A stretch of 64,000 nt of DNA from Rubrivivax sp. (GTDB taxonomy: Bacteria; Pseudomonadota; Gammaproteobacteria; Burkholderiales; Burkholderiaceae_C), in NCBI GenBank assembly GCA_030681795.1, contig JAUXRG010000098.1:100732-164731 (forward strand), read 5' to 3'. The notes under the pieces are model-generated. The model did not search any database, was not told the DNA's origin, and saw nothing but the letters and a program-made list of their open reading frames with translations. The position numbers and the translations under genes were made by a program. Below, piece after piece: positions 1 through 9,534 of this stretch (positions are counted from its first letter, which is position 1; every line of letters begins with the position of its first letter).

Positions 1-1
1 C

Positions 2-487
2 CCGGTGCGCGCGCTGGCGCCCGACGGCCGCGCGCCACCCTGCGGCTTGCGTCCGGCCCCTGAGCCGCGGCAACGCCAGCTCGACGAGAAGGCCGCGCTG
101 GCGCAGACCCTGTCCGACGAGGTGGACATCGAGACCCTGCTGCTCACCGACGATGGCCTGAGCTTTCGCCGCTCCGGCGTCGGGCCCGACGTGGTGACTC
201 GCTTGCGCCGCGGGCATTGGGCGATCCAGGCCGAGATCGATCTGCACGGGCTGCGCCGCGAAGAGGCACGCGACGCGCTCGCGGGCTTCGTGCGCGAAGC
301 CGCCCAACGCAGCCACCGCTGCGTGCGCGTGGTGCACGGCAAGGGCCACGGCTCGCCGGGGCGCCAGCCGGTGCTCAAGGCCAAGGTGCAGCGCTGGCTG
401 GGGCAGAGCGACGCGGTGATCGCCTTCACCCAGGCCAGCGGACCGCAGGGCGGCGCAGGCGCCTTGCTGGTGCTACTGCGGGGCTGA
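2..487 (+). CDS. Smr-domain protein (5' end outside window)
   Basis: The gene encodes a Smr (small MutS-related) domain protein of the nicking endonuclease / RNA-DNA-binding fold. The Smr signatures are visible: an LHG motif in 'EIDLHGLRREEAR' and the 'VVHGKGHGSPG' loop, followed by the closing helix 'VLKAKVQRWL'. The open frame runs to the left edge of the window. A GTG at 5 would give 160 residues, but the protein probably starts upstream, as stand-alone Smr proteins of this group carry a longer charged N-terminus. The 3' end overlaps the convergent ATPase gene by 15 bp. The cellular role is not established for this subfamily. Confidence 0.85.
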   Translation, partial: PVRALAPDGRAPPCGLRPAPEPRQRQLDEKAALAQTLSDEVDIETLLLTDDGLSFRRSGVGPDVVTRLRRGHWAIQAEIDLHGLRREEARDALAGFVREAAQRSHRCVRVVHGKGHGSPGRQPVLKAKVQRWLGQSDAVIAFTQASGPQGGAGALLVLLRG

Positions 488-1264
488 GGCCGCAAGCCGC
501 GCCGCCGCGGCCACCATGGCCCGCGCCGCCGGCACGCCGGGCAGCACCTCGAGCATGAGCTGGCGGCGCTGCACGCATTCGCGCACGGCGGGGTCGGACG
601 GAATCTCGCCCAGCAGGTCCAGCCGGACCGGGCCGTCCAGCCCCGGGTTGACATAGCGGTCCACCACCTGCTGCAGCTGCTGGCGCACGGCGCGGCCCTC
701 GCCGAGCTTGCGGGTCTGGTTGACGAGCAGCCTCATGTGCCGGCGGCCCTGGGTCGTGGCCAGCACCTTGATGGTGGCGTAGGCGTCGGTCAGCGAGGTC
801 GGCTCGGGCGTGACCACTACCAGCACCTCGCCGGCCAGAGACACCGTGTAGAGCACCACATCGGAGATACCGGCGCCGGTGTCCAGCAACACATGGTCGA
901 ACTGGGGTTCGACCTCGGCGACGACGCGTAGCAGCTGGTCGCGCACTTCGGGCGTCATGTGCGAATACTCGACCATGCCCGATCCGGCCAGCAGCACCGA
1001 GAAGCCACCCGGCGCCGGCAGGATGGCGTCGGCCAGCGAGCTCTTGCCGGTGAACACGTCGTGCAGCGTGATCTTGGGAAACAGGTTGAGCACCACGTCC
1101 AGGTTGGCCAGGCCCAGGTCGGCGTCGAGCACCAGCACGCGCCGGCCCGCCCGGGCCAGTGCCGCGGCGAGGTTGGCCGCCACGAAGGTCTTGCCCACAC
1201 CCCCCTTGCCACTGGTGATGGCCACGATGCGCGAGGAAGCGGGTGCGGGCGGCGATGCGGTCAT
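473..1264 (-). CDS. MinD/ParA-family ATPase, FleN/FlhG-like
   Basis: This 263-aa P-loop ATPase of the MinD/ParA superfamily has a deviant Walker A 'SGKGGVGKTF' near residues 18-27, a switch/Walker A' 'LDADLGLANLDVVL', and Walker B 'DHVLLDTGAGI'. The 'DLGLANLD' sequence is typical of FleN/FlhG/YlxH proteins, which control flagellar number and position, and the chemotaxis genes next door fit that reading. There is no flhF here, so the role is inferred and no symbol is given. The ATG overlaps the TGA of the upstream diguanylate cyclase gene, so the two are probably translationally coupled. The 3' end overlaps the convergent Smr gene. Confidence 0.85.
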   Translation of the reverse strand: MTASPPAPASSRIVAITSGKGGVGKTFVAANLAAALARAGRRVLVLDADLGLANLDVVLNLFPKITLHDVFTGKSSLADAILPAPGGFSVLLAGSGMVEYSHMTPEVRDQLLRVVAEVEPQFDHVLLDTGAGISDVVLYTVSLAGEVLVVVTPEPTSLTDAYATIKVLATTQGRRHMRLLVNQTRKLGEGRAVRQQLQQVVDRYVNPGLDGPVRLDLLGEIPSDPAVRECVQRRQLMLEVLPGVPAARAMVAAAARLAASAPQ

Positions 1265-1962
1265 TCGTGATCCTGGAACTGGGAGGTCTCGAAGAGCATC
1301 TGCCGCTCTTCACTGCTGACCACCGACACCGCCGTCGGTTCGATCTGCACGAGGTTGCGGCCCTGGGCCTTGGCGCGGTAGAGCTGCAGGTCGGCGCGCT
1401 CCACCCACAGCGTGGGGGTCGAGCGAACCCACTGCGGTGCAAAGGCGCCGCCGATGCTGATCGTGACCGTGATCTCAGCCCCCGGCGCGATCAGCACCGG
1501 CATGCGTTCGATGCGCCGGCGCACACGCTCGGCCACCGTCTCGCCGAAGGAGGCGGCACAGTTGGGCAGGATGATGGAGAACTCTTCCCCGCCCACGCGC
1601 GCCACGAGATCCATAGGGCGCACGCTGTCGATCAAGGCGCCCGCCACGGCCTTGAGCACCTGGTCGCCGGCGTTGTGGCCCCAGGTGTCGTTCACGCGCT
1701 TGAAGTGGTCGACATCCAGCTCCAGCAGCAGCGCGGGCTCGCCGCTGCGCGCCACGCGGTCGATCTCGCGCGTCAGCGCCATCTCGAAGGCGCGGCGGTT
1801 GGCCAGGCCGGTGAGCGCGTCGCGGCTGGACAGATCCACCAGCGTGTCGATGAGCCCCTGCAACCAGGCCGGGGACCCCGGTTCACCCTGAGGCGGGGCC
1901 CGCCCAGACTGGCCCAGCAACTGCAGCGCCTGCTCGAGCTGCAGCGCGGTGAGGTGCGTCAT
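1261..1962 (-). CDS. GGDEF diguanylate cyclase
   Basis: This 233-aa protein should make cyclic di-GMP from two GTP. A short N-terminal helical region (about residues 1-65) precedes a GGDEF domain. The active-site signature is the GGEEF variant ('VARVGGEEFSIIL'), which is catalytically competent in known enzymes. An allosteric I-site, RxxD ('RPMD'), lies exactly five residues before it, and 'DVDHFKRVNDTWGHNAGD' forms the metal and substrate site. The ATG at 1962 (MTHLTALQ) is preferred over a longer frame to 2049 because the extra residues are unlike the family. The gene is coupled to the FleN-like ATPase gene, which suggests a motility or surface-attachment switch. It is divergent from cheR. 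Confidence 0.88.
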   Translation of the reverse strand: MTHLTALQLEQALQLLGQSGRAPPQGEPGSPAWLQGLIDTLVDLSSRDALTGLANRRAFEMALTREIDRVARSGEPALLLELDVDHFKRVNDTWGHNAGDQVLKAVAGALIDSVRPMDLVARVGGEEFSIILPNCAASFGETVAERVRRRIERMPVLIAPGAEITVTISIGGAFAPQWVRSTPTLWVERADLQLYRAKAQGRNLVQIEPTAVSVVSSEERQMLFETSQFQDHE

Positions 1963-2234
1963 CGGCGGTGATTGGAAGGCGTCCAAAGGCGGTGGCAGTG
2001 TCCGGAATCCCGGGTCGAGGTGGGTGCCGGATGGTGGCCTGCACGGCATGTCCGAGGCGGCCAGTCTAGCAGCGGCCTGGGCGCCCCCGGCTCAGCAAAC
2101 AGCGCCACTTGCACGGCCCATATCGGGCCTTTGGCCGACCCGGCTGCAGGCCACACTGGCCCGCATCGGCGCCGTCCCTGCGCACCTGCGGTGTCGAGTT
2201 CCCGCCCCTTGCCTTCTTGCTGCCCTGCCCCGCC

Positions 2235-3113
2235 ATGACCGCCGCCCTCGCAACGCCCGCTTCCACCACCGCGCAGGAATTCACGCTCACCCCCACCGAC
2301 TTCGAGCGCGTGCGCCGGCTCATCTACCAGCGTGCCGGCATCAGCCTGCACGCCGGCAAGCAGGCCATGGTGTACAGCCGCCTGTCGCGCCGGCTGCGCG
2401 AGACGAGCCACGCCTCGTTTGCCGACTACCTGCAATGGCTGGAGCGCGTCACGGGCGAGCAGGCCGAGGCCGAGTGGCAGGAGTTCGTGAACTGCCTGAC
2501 CACCAACCTCACGGCCTTCTTCCGCGAGGAACACCATTTCCACGCCCTAGTGGAAGACCTGCGAGCGCGCGCCGGGCTGCAGCACGCGCCTGGTGGCGCG
2601 CGTGGCCCCATCCGGATATGGTGCAACGCGGCCTCCACGGGCGAGGAGCCCTACTCGCTGGCAATGACGGTGGTCGAAACCCTGGGCAGCTCGGCGCAGC
2701 TGAAGATCCTGTGCAGCGACATCGACACCAAGGTCCTGGCCACGGCGCAGCGCGGCGTGTATTCGGCCCAGGCCCGCGGCCTGAGCGCCGAGCGGCTGCG
2801 CCGGCACTTCTTGCGCGGCACGGGCGGCAACTCCGGCTCCATTCGTGTCAAGCCCGAGCTGGCGCGCCTGATCGAGTTCCGCGGCTTCAACCTCATGAGT
2901 GCCAGCTGGTCCGCCCTGGGCGAGCCTTTCGACCTGGTGTTCTGCCGCAACGTGATGATCTATTTCGACAACCCCACGCAGCGCCAGGTGCTGGAACACA
3001 TCCACGCCGCCATGAAGCCCGGCGGGCTGCTCTACGTGGGGCACTCGGAGAACTTCACCGAGTCGCGCGACCTCTTCCGGCTGCGAGGCAAGACCACCTA
3101 CGAGCGCGTCTGA
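2235..3113 (+). CDS. cheR: Chemotaxis protein methyltransferase CheR
   Basis: CheR methylates glutamates of chemoreceptors with S-adenosylmethionine during adaptation. The 292-aa product has the helical N-terminal CheR domain (roughly residues 15-70, 'RVRRLIYQRAGI') and a Rossmann methyltransferase domain. The latter contains 'WCNAASTGEEPYSLAM', the SAM-binding 'GEEPY' signature, and 'LVFCRNVMIYF', the usual CheR motif. The ATG at 2235 is chosen because the frame upstream is proline-rich and not conserved in the family. It is followed by cheD and cheB on the same strand, so the three form an adaptation operon. A CheR target, a chemoreceptor, lies far downstream in this window. Confidence 0.96.
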   Translation: MTAALATPASTTAQEFTLTPTDFERVRRLIYQRAGISLHAGKQAMVYSRLSRRLRETSHASFADYLQWLERVTGEQAEAEWQEFVNCLTTNLTAFFREEHHFHALVEDLRARAGLQHAPGGARGPIRIWCNAASTGEEPYSLAMTVVETLGSSAQLKILCSDIDTKVLATAQRGVYSAQARGLSAERLRRHFLRGTGGNSGSIRVKPELARLIEFRGFNLMSASWSALGEPFDLVFCRNVMIYFDNPTQRQVLEHIHAAMKPGGLLYVGHSENFTESRDLFRLRGKTTYERV

Positions 3114-3172
3114 GTGTGCGAGGCCTGCGGTCCGATTCAAGCCGCCGCCGCGCCACGCCGATAAACCATGAG

Positions 3173-3838
3173 ATGTCTGCCATCCTGACCGCCACCTCGC
3201 CGTCGCCGACGCTCGCGCGCCCCACCGGGGACCGGCTCGAACGGCTCAAGGCCCGGCCACGCAGGAACGGCGAGGCCTCGTTCTTCTACTACGACGCGCA
3301 TTTCCGCAACGAGGCGGTGAAGGTGCTGCCCGGCGAATTCTTCGTCTACGACGAGGACATCCTGCTCATGACCACGCTGGGCTCGTGCATCGCCGCCTGC
3401 CTGTGGGACCGCGACAAGCGCGTCGGCGGCATGAACCATTTCCTGTTGCCCGACAGCCGGGGCAGCGGCGACAGCGGCCGCTACGGCGGCTTCGCGATGG
3501 AGTTGCTGATCGGCGAGATGGTCAAGCGCGGCGCCACGCGTTCGACGATGGAAGCCAAGGTCTTCGGCGGCGGCGCGGTCATCAGCGGCATGAACAGCAT
3601 CAACGTGGGTGAGCGCAACACGAGCTTCGTGCTGGACTACCTGCGCACCGAACGCATCACCGTGGTCAGCAAGGACGTGATGGACATCTATCCACGCAAG
3701 GTGTGTTTTCTCCCGGCCAGCGGCAAGGCGATGGTCAAGCGCCTGGCGTCGGCCAACACCGAAGCCCTGGCCGCGCAGGAACGCGCCGCCGCGGCGCGCG
3801 CCGTGCCTGCCTCTGGCGGTTCGGTGGACCTGTTCTGA
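3173..3838 (+). CDS. cheD: Chemoreceptor glutamine deamidase CheD
   Basis: CheD deamidates specific glutamines of chemoreceptors. The 221-aa protein carries the catalytic Thr/Cys stretch 'TTLGSCIAACLWD' and the catalytic His in 'GGMNHFLLP'. The glycine-rich 'AKVFGGGAVI' segment is also characteristic. The ATG at 3173 is taken as the start: a much longer open frame runs through cheR in another register but has no CheD homology before this point. The C-terminal 30 residues are alanine-rich and probably flexible. It lies 59 bp after cheR and 15 bp before cheB. Confidence 0.95.
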   Translation: MSAILTATSPSPTLARPTGDRLERLKARPRRNGEASFFYYDAHFRNEAVKVLPGEFFVYDEDILLMTTLGSCIAACLWDRDKRVGGMNHFLLPDSRGSGDSGRYGGFAMELLIGEMVKRGATRSTMEAKVFGGGAVISGMNSINVGERNTSFVLDYLRTERITVVSKDVMDIYPRKVCFLPASGKAMVKRLASANTEALAAQERAAAARAVPASGGSVDLF

Positions 3839-3853
3839 ACCGAGGGGATATCA

Positions 3854-4936
3854 ATGACCCAGAAGACGCGCGTGATCGTCGTGGACGACTCGGCCCTGGT
3901 CCGCGGCCTGCTGACCGAGATCATCGACCGCGAAAGCGACATGACCTGCGTCGGCGCGGCCGCCGACCCCCTGGTGGCGCGCGAGATGATCCGCGACCTC
4001 AACCCCGACGTCATCACGCTGGATGTGGAGATGCCGCGCATGGACGGGCTGGACTTTCTCGCGCGGCTGATGCGGCTGCGACCCATGCCGGTGGTGATGG
4101 TCTCCACGCTCACCGAACGCGGGGCCGATGTCACGCTCAAGGCGCTGGAGCTGGGCGCCGTGGACTTTGTCTCCAAGCCCAAGATCGGCGTCGCCGACGG
4201 GTTGCGGCAACTCGGCGCCGATATCACGGACAAGATCCGCACCGCATCAGGGGCCCACGTGCGCCGGCTGCCCGCGGCAGCGGCCGCCGGCACGGCACCC
4301 GCCAGGCCGGCGGCGGCCGCCGCCCTGGGGCGTCTGTCGACGGAGAAGATCATCTTCATCGGTGCCTCCACGGGTGGCACCGAGGCCACCCGCGAGCTCA
4401 TCGTGAATCTGCCACCCGATGCGCCGGCGGTGATGATCACCCAGCATATGCCGCCGGGCTTCACCCGCAGTTATGCGGCGCGGCTGAATGGGCTGGCGCG
4501 CATCCGCGTGGCCGAGGCCACCGACGGCGAACGCGTCCTGCCCGGCCACGCCTACATCGCGCCAGGCGGCCTGCACCTGTCGGTGGAGCGCTCGGGGGCC
4601 AACTACATCGCCCGCGTGCAGGACGGCGAGCCGGTCAACCGGCACAAGCCGAGCGTCGAAGTGCTCTTCAATTCCGCCGCCCGCGTGGTCGGTCGCAACG
4701 CCCTGGGCGTGATGCTCACCGGCATGGGCGCCGACGGCGCCAAGGCGATGCGCGCGATGCGCGACGCCGGCAGCTGGAATATCGCCCAGGACGAGGCCAG
4801 CTGCGTCGTCTTCGGCATGCCGCGCGAGGCCATTGCGCACGGCGCCACGCATGAAGTCCTGCCGCTGGGCAAGATGGCGCCGCGCCTGATCGAATGGCTG
4901 CGCAGCAACGCAGGGGTGAGCACTTCGCGGGTGTAG
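3854..4936 (+). CDS. cheB: Chemotaxis response regulator / methylesterase CheB
   Basis: CheB removes methyl groups from chemoreceptors and is activated by CheA phosphorylation. The 360-aa product has an N-terminal receiver domain, with acidic pair 'VVDDS', phosphoacceptor Asp in '[10 protein letters not shown]' and Lys in 'VSKPK'. After an alanine-rich linker (about residues 138-160) comes the methylesterase domain. The catalytic triad is visible as Ser in 'GASTGGTEA', His in 'TQHMPPGF' and Asp in 'GMGADGAKA'. A purine-rich ribosome-binding site ('gaggggatatc') precedes the ATG. It is the last gene of the cheR-cheD-cheB set and is convergent with hemW. Confidence 0.97.
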   Translation: MTQKTRVIVVDDSALVRGLLTEIIDRESDMTCVGAAADPLVAREMIRDLNPDVITLDVEMPRMDGLDFLARLMRLRPMPVVMVSTLTERGADVTLKALELGAVDFVSKPKIGVADGLRQLGADITDKIRTASGAHVRRLPAAAAAGTAPARPAAAAALGRLSTEKIIFIGASTGGTEATRELIVNLPPDAPAVMITQHMPPGFTRSYAARLNGLARIRVAEATDGERVLPGHAYIAPGGLHLSVERSGANYIARVQDGEPVNRHKPSVEVLFNSAARVVGRNALGVMLTGMGADGAKAMRAMRDAGSWNIAQDEASCVVFGMPREAIAHGATHEVLPLGKMAPRLIEWLRSNAGVSTSRV

Positions 4937-4954
4937 GCGCCCCCGCCTGCGACC

Positions 4955-6169
4955 TCAGCGTGACGCGGCAGCAGGCAGGAACAGGGCCTGCAGGTCCGAC
5001 AGGAAATCGAAGCCGCGTGCCGTGGGCCGCACCCTGCCGACAGTCTGGTCATCTTCAAGCAGGCCACGCTTCACGGCCTGCGCGAGCGCGGTCTGCACCG
5101 ACGACCAGGGCAGGCCCGTGCGCTCCACGAAGCGCGCGGGTTGGAAGCCCTCGCGCAGCCGCAGCGCGTTGAGCATGAACTCGAACGGCAGCTCGCTCGC
5201 CGCCACCTCGTATTCGTTCGACACCGCCTGGCCCGCCAGCGCCTTGGCCATGTAGGCCGCCGGCTCGCGCCAGCGCACCTGGCGCAGCACGCGGTGCGGG
5301 AAGCTGAGCTTGCCGTGGGCGCCGGCGCCCAGCCCAAGGTAGTCGCCGAACTGCCAGTAGTTGAGGTTGTGCGCGCAGCGGTGGCCCGGTCGGGCGAAGG
5401 CCGAGACCTCGTAGCGCACCAGGCCATGGGCCGCGGTGCGTTCGGTGATCAGGTCGAGCATGTCGCTGGCCAGGTCGTCGTCGGGCAGGGCGGGCGGGCG
5501 CAAGGCGAACACCGTGTTGGGCTCCACCGTCAGGTGGTAGATCGACAGGTGCGGCGGCGCGTACGACAGCGCGACGTCCAGATCGGCCGCCAGCGCGGAC
5601 AGGCTCTGCCCCGGCAGCGCGTACATGAGGTCGATATTGAAGGTGTCGAAGGCCTCGCGGGCCTCGGCCACGGCGGCGCGTGCCTGGGCGGCGTCGTGCA
5701 CGCGGCCGATGCGTTGCAGGGCGGGGTCGTCGAAGCTCTGCACGCCGATCGACAGGCGTGTGACGCCCGCCGCCCGAAAGGCCTTGAAGCGTTCGCGCTC
5801 GAAGGTGCCGGGGTTGGCTTCGAGCGTGATCTCGGCGTCGGGCGCGAGCGGCAGCCGGGCGCGGATGTCGCCCAGCAGCCTCGCGATGCCCTCGGGCGAG
5901 AACAGGCTGGGCGTGCCGCCACCGATGAAGACGCTTGCGACGCGGCGGCCCCAGACCAGCGGCAGCGCCGCCTCCAGATCCGCGCGCAAGGCATCGAGGT
6001 AGCGCGCCTCGGGCACTTCACCCGCTGTCGCGTGGGAGTTGAAGTCGCAGTAGGGGCACTTCTTCAGGCACCACGGCAAGTGCACGTACAGCGCCAGGGG
6101 CGGCAATGCCGCGAACTGGAGCGTGCCCGGGCGCAGGGAGTGGGCCACGCCGCCCGTCACAGCCGCCAC
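4955..6169 (-). CDS. hemW: HemW-type radical SAM protein (heme chaperone)
   Basis: HemW is a radical-SAM protein related to HemN. In studied bacteria it binds heme and delivers it to target proteins rather than acting as a coproporphyrinogen dehydrogenase. The 404-aa product has the cluster-binding CxxxCxxC motif 'CLKKCPYC' (Cys34, 38, 41), the 'GGGTPSLF' SAM-binding motif, 'LEANPG' and the C-terminal HemN domain. The GTG at 6169 is used because no in-frame ATG lies before the essential 'YVHLPWC' region. It overlaps the end of rdgB by 13 bp, which fits coupled translation at the end of a minus-strand run that includes rph and rdgB. Older annotations call such genes hemN. Confidence 0.92.
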   Translation of the reverse strand: MAAVTGGVAHSLRPGTLQFAALPPLALYVHLPWCLKKCPYCDFNSHATAGEVPEARYLDALRADLEAALPLVWGRRVASVFIGGGTPSLFSPEGIARLLGDIRARLPLAPDAEITLEANPGTFERERFKAFRAAGVTRLSIGVQSFDDPALQRIGRVHDAAQARAAVAEAREAFDTFNIDLMYALPGQSLSALAADLDVALSYAPPHLSIYHLTVEPNTVFALRPPALPDDDLASDMLDLITERTAAHGLVRYEVSAFARPGHRCAHNLNYWQFGDYLGLGAGAHGKLSFPHRVLRQVRWREPAAYMAKALAGQAVSNEYEVAASELPFEFMLNALRLREGFQPARFVERTGLPWSSVQTALAQAVKRGLLEDDQTVGRVRPTARGFDFLSDLQALFLPAAASR

Positions 6170-6795
6170 ACCTCACGCAGCAGGCCGAGCATCTGCACCA
6201 TCGCGCGCGCGCGGTGGCTGTGGGTGTTTTTCAGCGTCGCATCCATCTCGGCCACGGTGCGCCCGAGCTCGGGGATGAACATCAAGGGGTCGTAGCCGAA
6301 GCCGAGGTCACCGCGCGGCGCCCGCAAGATCTCGCCCGGCCAGCGCCCTACGGCCACCAGCGGCTGCGGGTCCTGCGCATGGCGCACGGCCACCAAGGTG
6401 CAGACGAAGTGGGCGCGGCGGTCCGCCACGCCCTGCAGCCTGCGCAGCAGCAGCTCGTTGTTGGCGGCATCCTGCACGCGACGAAGCGCCTCACGCCCGG
6501 CGGCGGCATCGACCGCGCCGGCGGGCACGCCCGCGTAGTGCGCCGAGACGACCCCGGGCTCGCCGGCCAGCGCATCGACGCACACACCGGAGTCATCCGC
6601 GAAGGCCGCACCACCGCAGGCCGTTGCCGCGTGGCGCGCCTTGGCCAGCGCGTTCTCGATGAAGGTGGCATGCGGCTCCTCGGCCTCGGAGATGCCGAGC
6701 TCGCCCTGGGCCACGAGCTCGACCGCCAGGCCGCCCAGCATCACCCGCAGCTCGGTGAGCTTCTTGGCGTTGTGGGAGGCCAGGACCAGACGCAT
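6157..6795 (-). CDS. rdgB: dITP/XTP pyrophosphatase RdgB
   Basis: RdgB hydrolyses non-canonical purine nucleotides (dITP, XTP), keeping them out of DNA. The 212-aa product has the Ham1/RdgB signatures 'LVLASHNAKKL' at the N-terminus, 'FADDSGVCVDALAGEPGV' in the middle and 'FGYDPLMFIPELGRTVAEM' toward the C-terminus. The ATG shares one base with the stop codon of rph (TGATG), giving strict coupling in the order rph-rdgB-hemW. Length is near the family norm of about 200 residues. Confidence 0.96.
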   Translation of the reverse strand: MRLVLASHNAKKLTELRVMLGGLAVELVAQGELGISEAEEPHATFIENALAKARHAATACGGAAFADDSGVCVDALAGEPGVVSAHYAGVPAGAVDAAAGREALRRVQDAANNELLLRRLQGVADRRAHFVCTLVAVRHAQDPQPLVAVGRWPGEILRAPRGDLGFGYDPLMFIPELGRTVAEMDATLKNTHSHRARAMVQMLGLLREVWRL

Positions 6796-7523
6796 CAGGC
6801 CAATCCCAAAGCCTTGCGCTGCAGCGCGTTGAGGCTGCGGATGCCCTCGCCCGCCAGTTCCAGCAGCGCGTCCATCTCGGCGCGCGAGAACGGCGCGCCT
6901 TCGGCCGTGCCCTGCACCTCGACGAAGCCGCCAGCCCCTGTCATCACCACGTTCATGTCGGTATCGCAAGCCGAGTCTTCGGTGTATTCCAGATCGAGCA
7001 GCGGCGTGCCCTGCACCACGCCCACCGACACCGCAGCGACGAAATCGCGGATCGGGCTGGCCTGCAGCCGGCCCTGTGCCATCAGCCAGGTCACGGCATC
7101 GTGCGCCGCGACGAAGGCGCCGGTGATGGCCGCCGTGCGCGTGCCACCGTCGGCCTGCAGCACGTCGCAGTCCAGGCTGATCGTGCGCTCGCCCAGGGCG
7201 CTCAGGTCGAAGACGCTGCGCAGGCTGCGCCCGATGAGGCGCTGAATCTCCTGCGTGCGCCCGCTCTGCTTGCCCTTGGCGGCCTCGCGGTCGCTGCGCG
7301 TGTGCGTGCTGCGCGGCAGCATGCCGTACTCGGCCGTCACCCAACCCTGGCCGCTGCCGCGCTTGAAGGGCGGCACCTTCTCTTCCACCGAGGCGGTGCA
7401 CAGCACCTTGGTGTCGCCGAAGCTGACCAGCACCGAGCCTTCGGCATGGCGGGTGTAGCCGCGCTGCAGACTCACGGGGCGCAGTGCGTCGGCCAGGCGG
7501 CCGGCAGTTCGATCGAAGCTCAT
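6795..7523 (-). CDS. rph: Ribonuclease PH
   Basis: RNase PH trims the 3' ends of tRNA precursors by phosphorolysis. The 242-aa product starts '[16 protein letters not shown]' and shows the family's core motifs: '[17 protein letters not shown]', 'RSLRSVFDL', '[15 protein letters not shown]' and '[18 protein letters not shown]', the last carrying the catalytic acidic residues. The ATG at 7523 is chosen because the frame continues upstream without conserved sequence. It is the third gene of a minus-strand run, 76 bp after the PP2C gene, and overlaps rdgB. Confidence 0.97.
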   Translation of the reverse strand: MSFDRTAGRLADALRPVSLQRGYTRHAEGSVLVSFGDTKVLCTASVEEKVPPFKRGSGQGWVTAEYGMLPRSTHTRSDREAAKGKQSGRTQEIQRLIGRSLRSVFDLSALGERTISLDCDVLQADGGTRTAAITGAFVAAHDAVTWLMAQGRLQASPIRDFVAAVSVGVVQGTPLLDLEYTEDSACDTDMNVVMTGAGGFVEVQGTAEGAPFSRAEMDALLELAGEGIRSLNALQRKALGLA

Positions 7524-7599
7524 GGTGGGTGTCCTGGGAACAGGTGGGAAGAAGTGCCGGGCGCGCGCTGCGCCAGGCAGTGCAGCAGGCAGTGCAGCG

Positions 7600-8514
7600 C
7601 TAGCGCTTCTTGTGCGAGCTGCGCTGGATAGCCTCGTTGATCTCGCGGATCGAACGCTCGATCTCGGCCTCGTCGAGCTCGTCGGTCGAGCCGTCGGCGC
7701 CCAGGCTGGCCTGGATCGTGGAGGCGAAGACATCGTCGCCCAGCGACAGCGTCGAGATGCCGCTCTTGCTGTCGAGCTCTTCGGCCCCTTCCCATTCGAC
7801 GGCCAGCACGGTGACATTGTCACTGCGATCTCCGGCGGCGCGCAGCGCGCGCTCGACGAGTTCGGGCACCGCGTCGGAGATCGGCCTGGAGGCCAGGATG
7901 TCGCTGATGATGGGGTCGCTGACCGTGCCCCACAGGCCGTCCGAGCAGAGCATGACGCGGTCGCCCGGGTGCACGAGCAACGGGCCTGCCGTGTCCACCA
8001 CTGGCTTGCCGGGGCTGCCCAGGCAGGTGAAGAGCACGTTGCGGTTGACGCGGTCGCCGATGGGCACCACCTGCGACAGCGTCTCTTGCAGCTCTGAATA
8101 GGAATGGTCGCGCGTGCGCGCCACGAGCTTGTTGCCGCGCACCAGGTACAGCCTGGAGTCGCCGCAGTGCGCCCAGTACGCCGCGTTGCCCTGGATCACG
8201 CAGGCCACGAGCGTGGTGCGCGGCGTGTCCATCAGTCCCCGCTCGGTGGCGTAACGCAACAACTGGTGGTGCCCGGCGACGATGGCATCGTGCAGGAAAC
8301 GCAGTGGCTCGGCCAGCCGCGGCTTGGCCTCGCGCTGGAACAGCGCCGCCAGCGTCGACAGGGCCAGTTGCGAAGCGACTTCGCCCTCGGGGTGGCCGCC
8401 CATGCCGTCGGCCAGCGCGAACAGACCCGCGTCGCGCGTGTAGCAGTAGCCCATGCGGTCTTCGTTCTTCTCGCGGCCGCCCTTGCGGCTGACCTGGTAG
8501 ACGGAGAACTGCAT
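7600..8514 (-). CDS. PP2C-family Ser/Thr protein phosphatase
   Basis: This 304-aa metal-dependent phosphatase should reverse phosphorylation by the adjacent kinase. The PP2C metal-binding motifs are present: 'NEDRMGYC' and '[17 protein letters not shown]' (first and second metal-ligand Asp), '[13 protein letters not shown]', '[12 protein letters not shown]' and '[13 protein letters not shown]'. A tail of about 60 residues after the domain is acidic and then basic, with no recognised motif. It starts 21 bp after the kinase gene on the same strand. Confidence 0.93.
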   Translation of the reverse strand: MQFSVYQVSRKGGREKNEDRMGYCYTRDAGLFALADGMGGHPEGEVASQLALSTLAALFQREAKPRLAEPLRFLHDAIVAGHHQLLRYATERGLMDTPRTTLVACVIQGNAAYWAHCGDSRLYLVRGNKLVARTRDHSYSELQETLSQVVPIGDRVNRNVLFTCLGSPGKPVVDTAGPLLVHPGDRVMLCSDGLWGTVSDPIISDILASRPISDAVPELVERALRAAGDRSDNVTVLAVEWEGAEELDSKSGISTLSLGDDVFASTIQASLGADGSTDELDEAEIERSIREINEAIQRSSHKKR

Positions 8515-8535
8515 GCTGGGCCGGCTCGTGCGCGA

Positions 8536-9504
8536 TCAGTTCTTGACGCCGGTCTTCAGCGTCTCGACCTGCAGCTTCAGGCGTTCGCCGAAGCTCAGCT
8601 TGGTATAGCGGCGCTCGGTCTCGCGGGCCAGTTCCTTTTGCAGCGCGAATACGCTCTGTGGGCGGCTCAGCGGGTCCAGCGACATGCACCACTCCGTGAC
8701 TTCGATGAGGTTGTCGGAATAGACGTTGCGCAGCCGCGAGAGGCTCAGAGCGAGCCGGTCTTTCTCCAGCCGCTGCGGCGCGTCGTTCGGCGGGTAGCCC
8801 TGCATGCAGGCGTAGATGCAGGCACCGATGGCATAGATGTCGGTCCAGGGGCCCAGCGTGCCGTCGCGGCGGTACATCTCGGGCGCGGCAAAACCCGGCG
8901 TGTACATCGGGCGGATGAAGTTGCCTTCCTTGCTCAGCACCTCACGCGCCGCGCCGAAATCGAGCATGACGGCCTTGTTCTCGTTGGTCACGAAAACATT
9001 CGCCGGCTTGATGTCCAGGTGCAGCATCTTGTGCTGGTGCACGATGCGCAGGCCGCGCAGGATCTCGTCGAACAGGCTGCGGATGGTGCTCTCGCGGAAG
9101 ACCTTGTCGCGCTTCAAGTCGCGCGCCGTGACGATGAAATCCTGCAGGGTGTCGCCCTGCAGGTAGTTCATCACCATATAGACGGTTTCGTTCTCGCGGA
9201 AGAAGTTCAGCACGCTGACCACGCTGGGGTGGCTGATCTGCGCCAGCGAGCGCCCTTCCTCGAAGAAGCTCTTCAGCCCCAGCCGGTACAGCGGCTGCTT
9301 GTCGGGTTTGACACGTGGCGTAAGCTCGCCCGCGGAGCGCTCGGCCAGCGAGGCCGGGAGATACTCCTTGATCGCCACCAGCTGCTGCTTCTCGCCCTCG
9401 GCCAGGTAGACCACGCCGAAGCCGCCGGCGGCCAGCTTCTTGACGATCGAATAGCCGCCCACGACCGTGCCCGAAGGCAATGGCGCAGGCTTGGGCTTTG
9501 ACAT
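8536..9504 (-). CDS. Hanks-type serine/threonine protein kinase
   Basis: The 322-aa protein is a cytoplasmic eukaryotic-like kinase. Visible motifs are the glycine loop 'LAAGGFGVVYLAEG', the ATP-binding Lys in 'VAIKEYLP', the catalytic loop 'HLDIKPANVF' (HxDxKxxN; Arg replaced by Leu, so a non-RD kinase), the DFG motif 'MLDFGAAR' and the 'APEMY' segment. No transmembrane or PASTA segment follows the kinase domain, unlike PknB. It is the first gene of a run continuing to the PP2C phosphatase, rph, rdgB and hemW. Only 30 bp separates it from the divergent yicC gene, so the promoters must overlap each other or the coding starts. Confidence 0.94.
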   Translation of the reverse strand: MSKPKPAPLPSGTVVGGYSIVKKLAAGGFGVVYLAEGEKQQLVAIKEYLPASLAERSAGELTPRVKPDKQPLYRLGLKSFFEEGRSLAQISHPSVVSVLNFFRENETVYMVMNYLQGDTLQDFIVTARDLKRDKVFRESTIRSLFDEILRGLRIVHQHKMLHLDIKPANVFVTNENKAVMLDFGAAREVLSKEGNFIRPMYTPGFAAPEMYRRDGTLGPWTDIYAIGACIYACMQGYPPNDAPQRLEKDRLALSLSRLRNVYSDNLIEVTEWCMSLDPLSRPQSVFALQKELARETERRYTKLSFGERLKLQVETLKTGVKN

Positions 9505-9534
9505 AATCGACAGGTTGAATCAGGCGCGGACGCG

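Noticed and set aside
1949..3172. Extension of cheD upstream through cheR in one long frame
   Set aside because: The extra 400 residues are arginine-rich shadow of cheR; CheD homology begins at the ATG at 3173.
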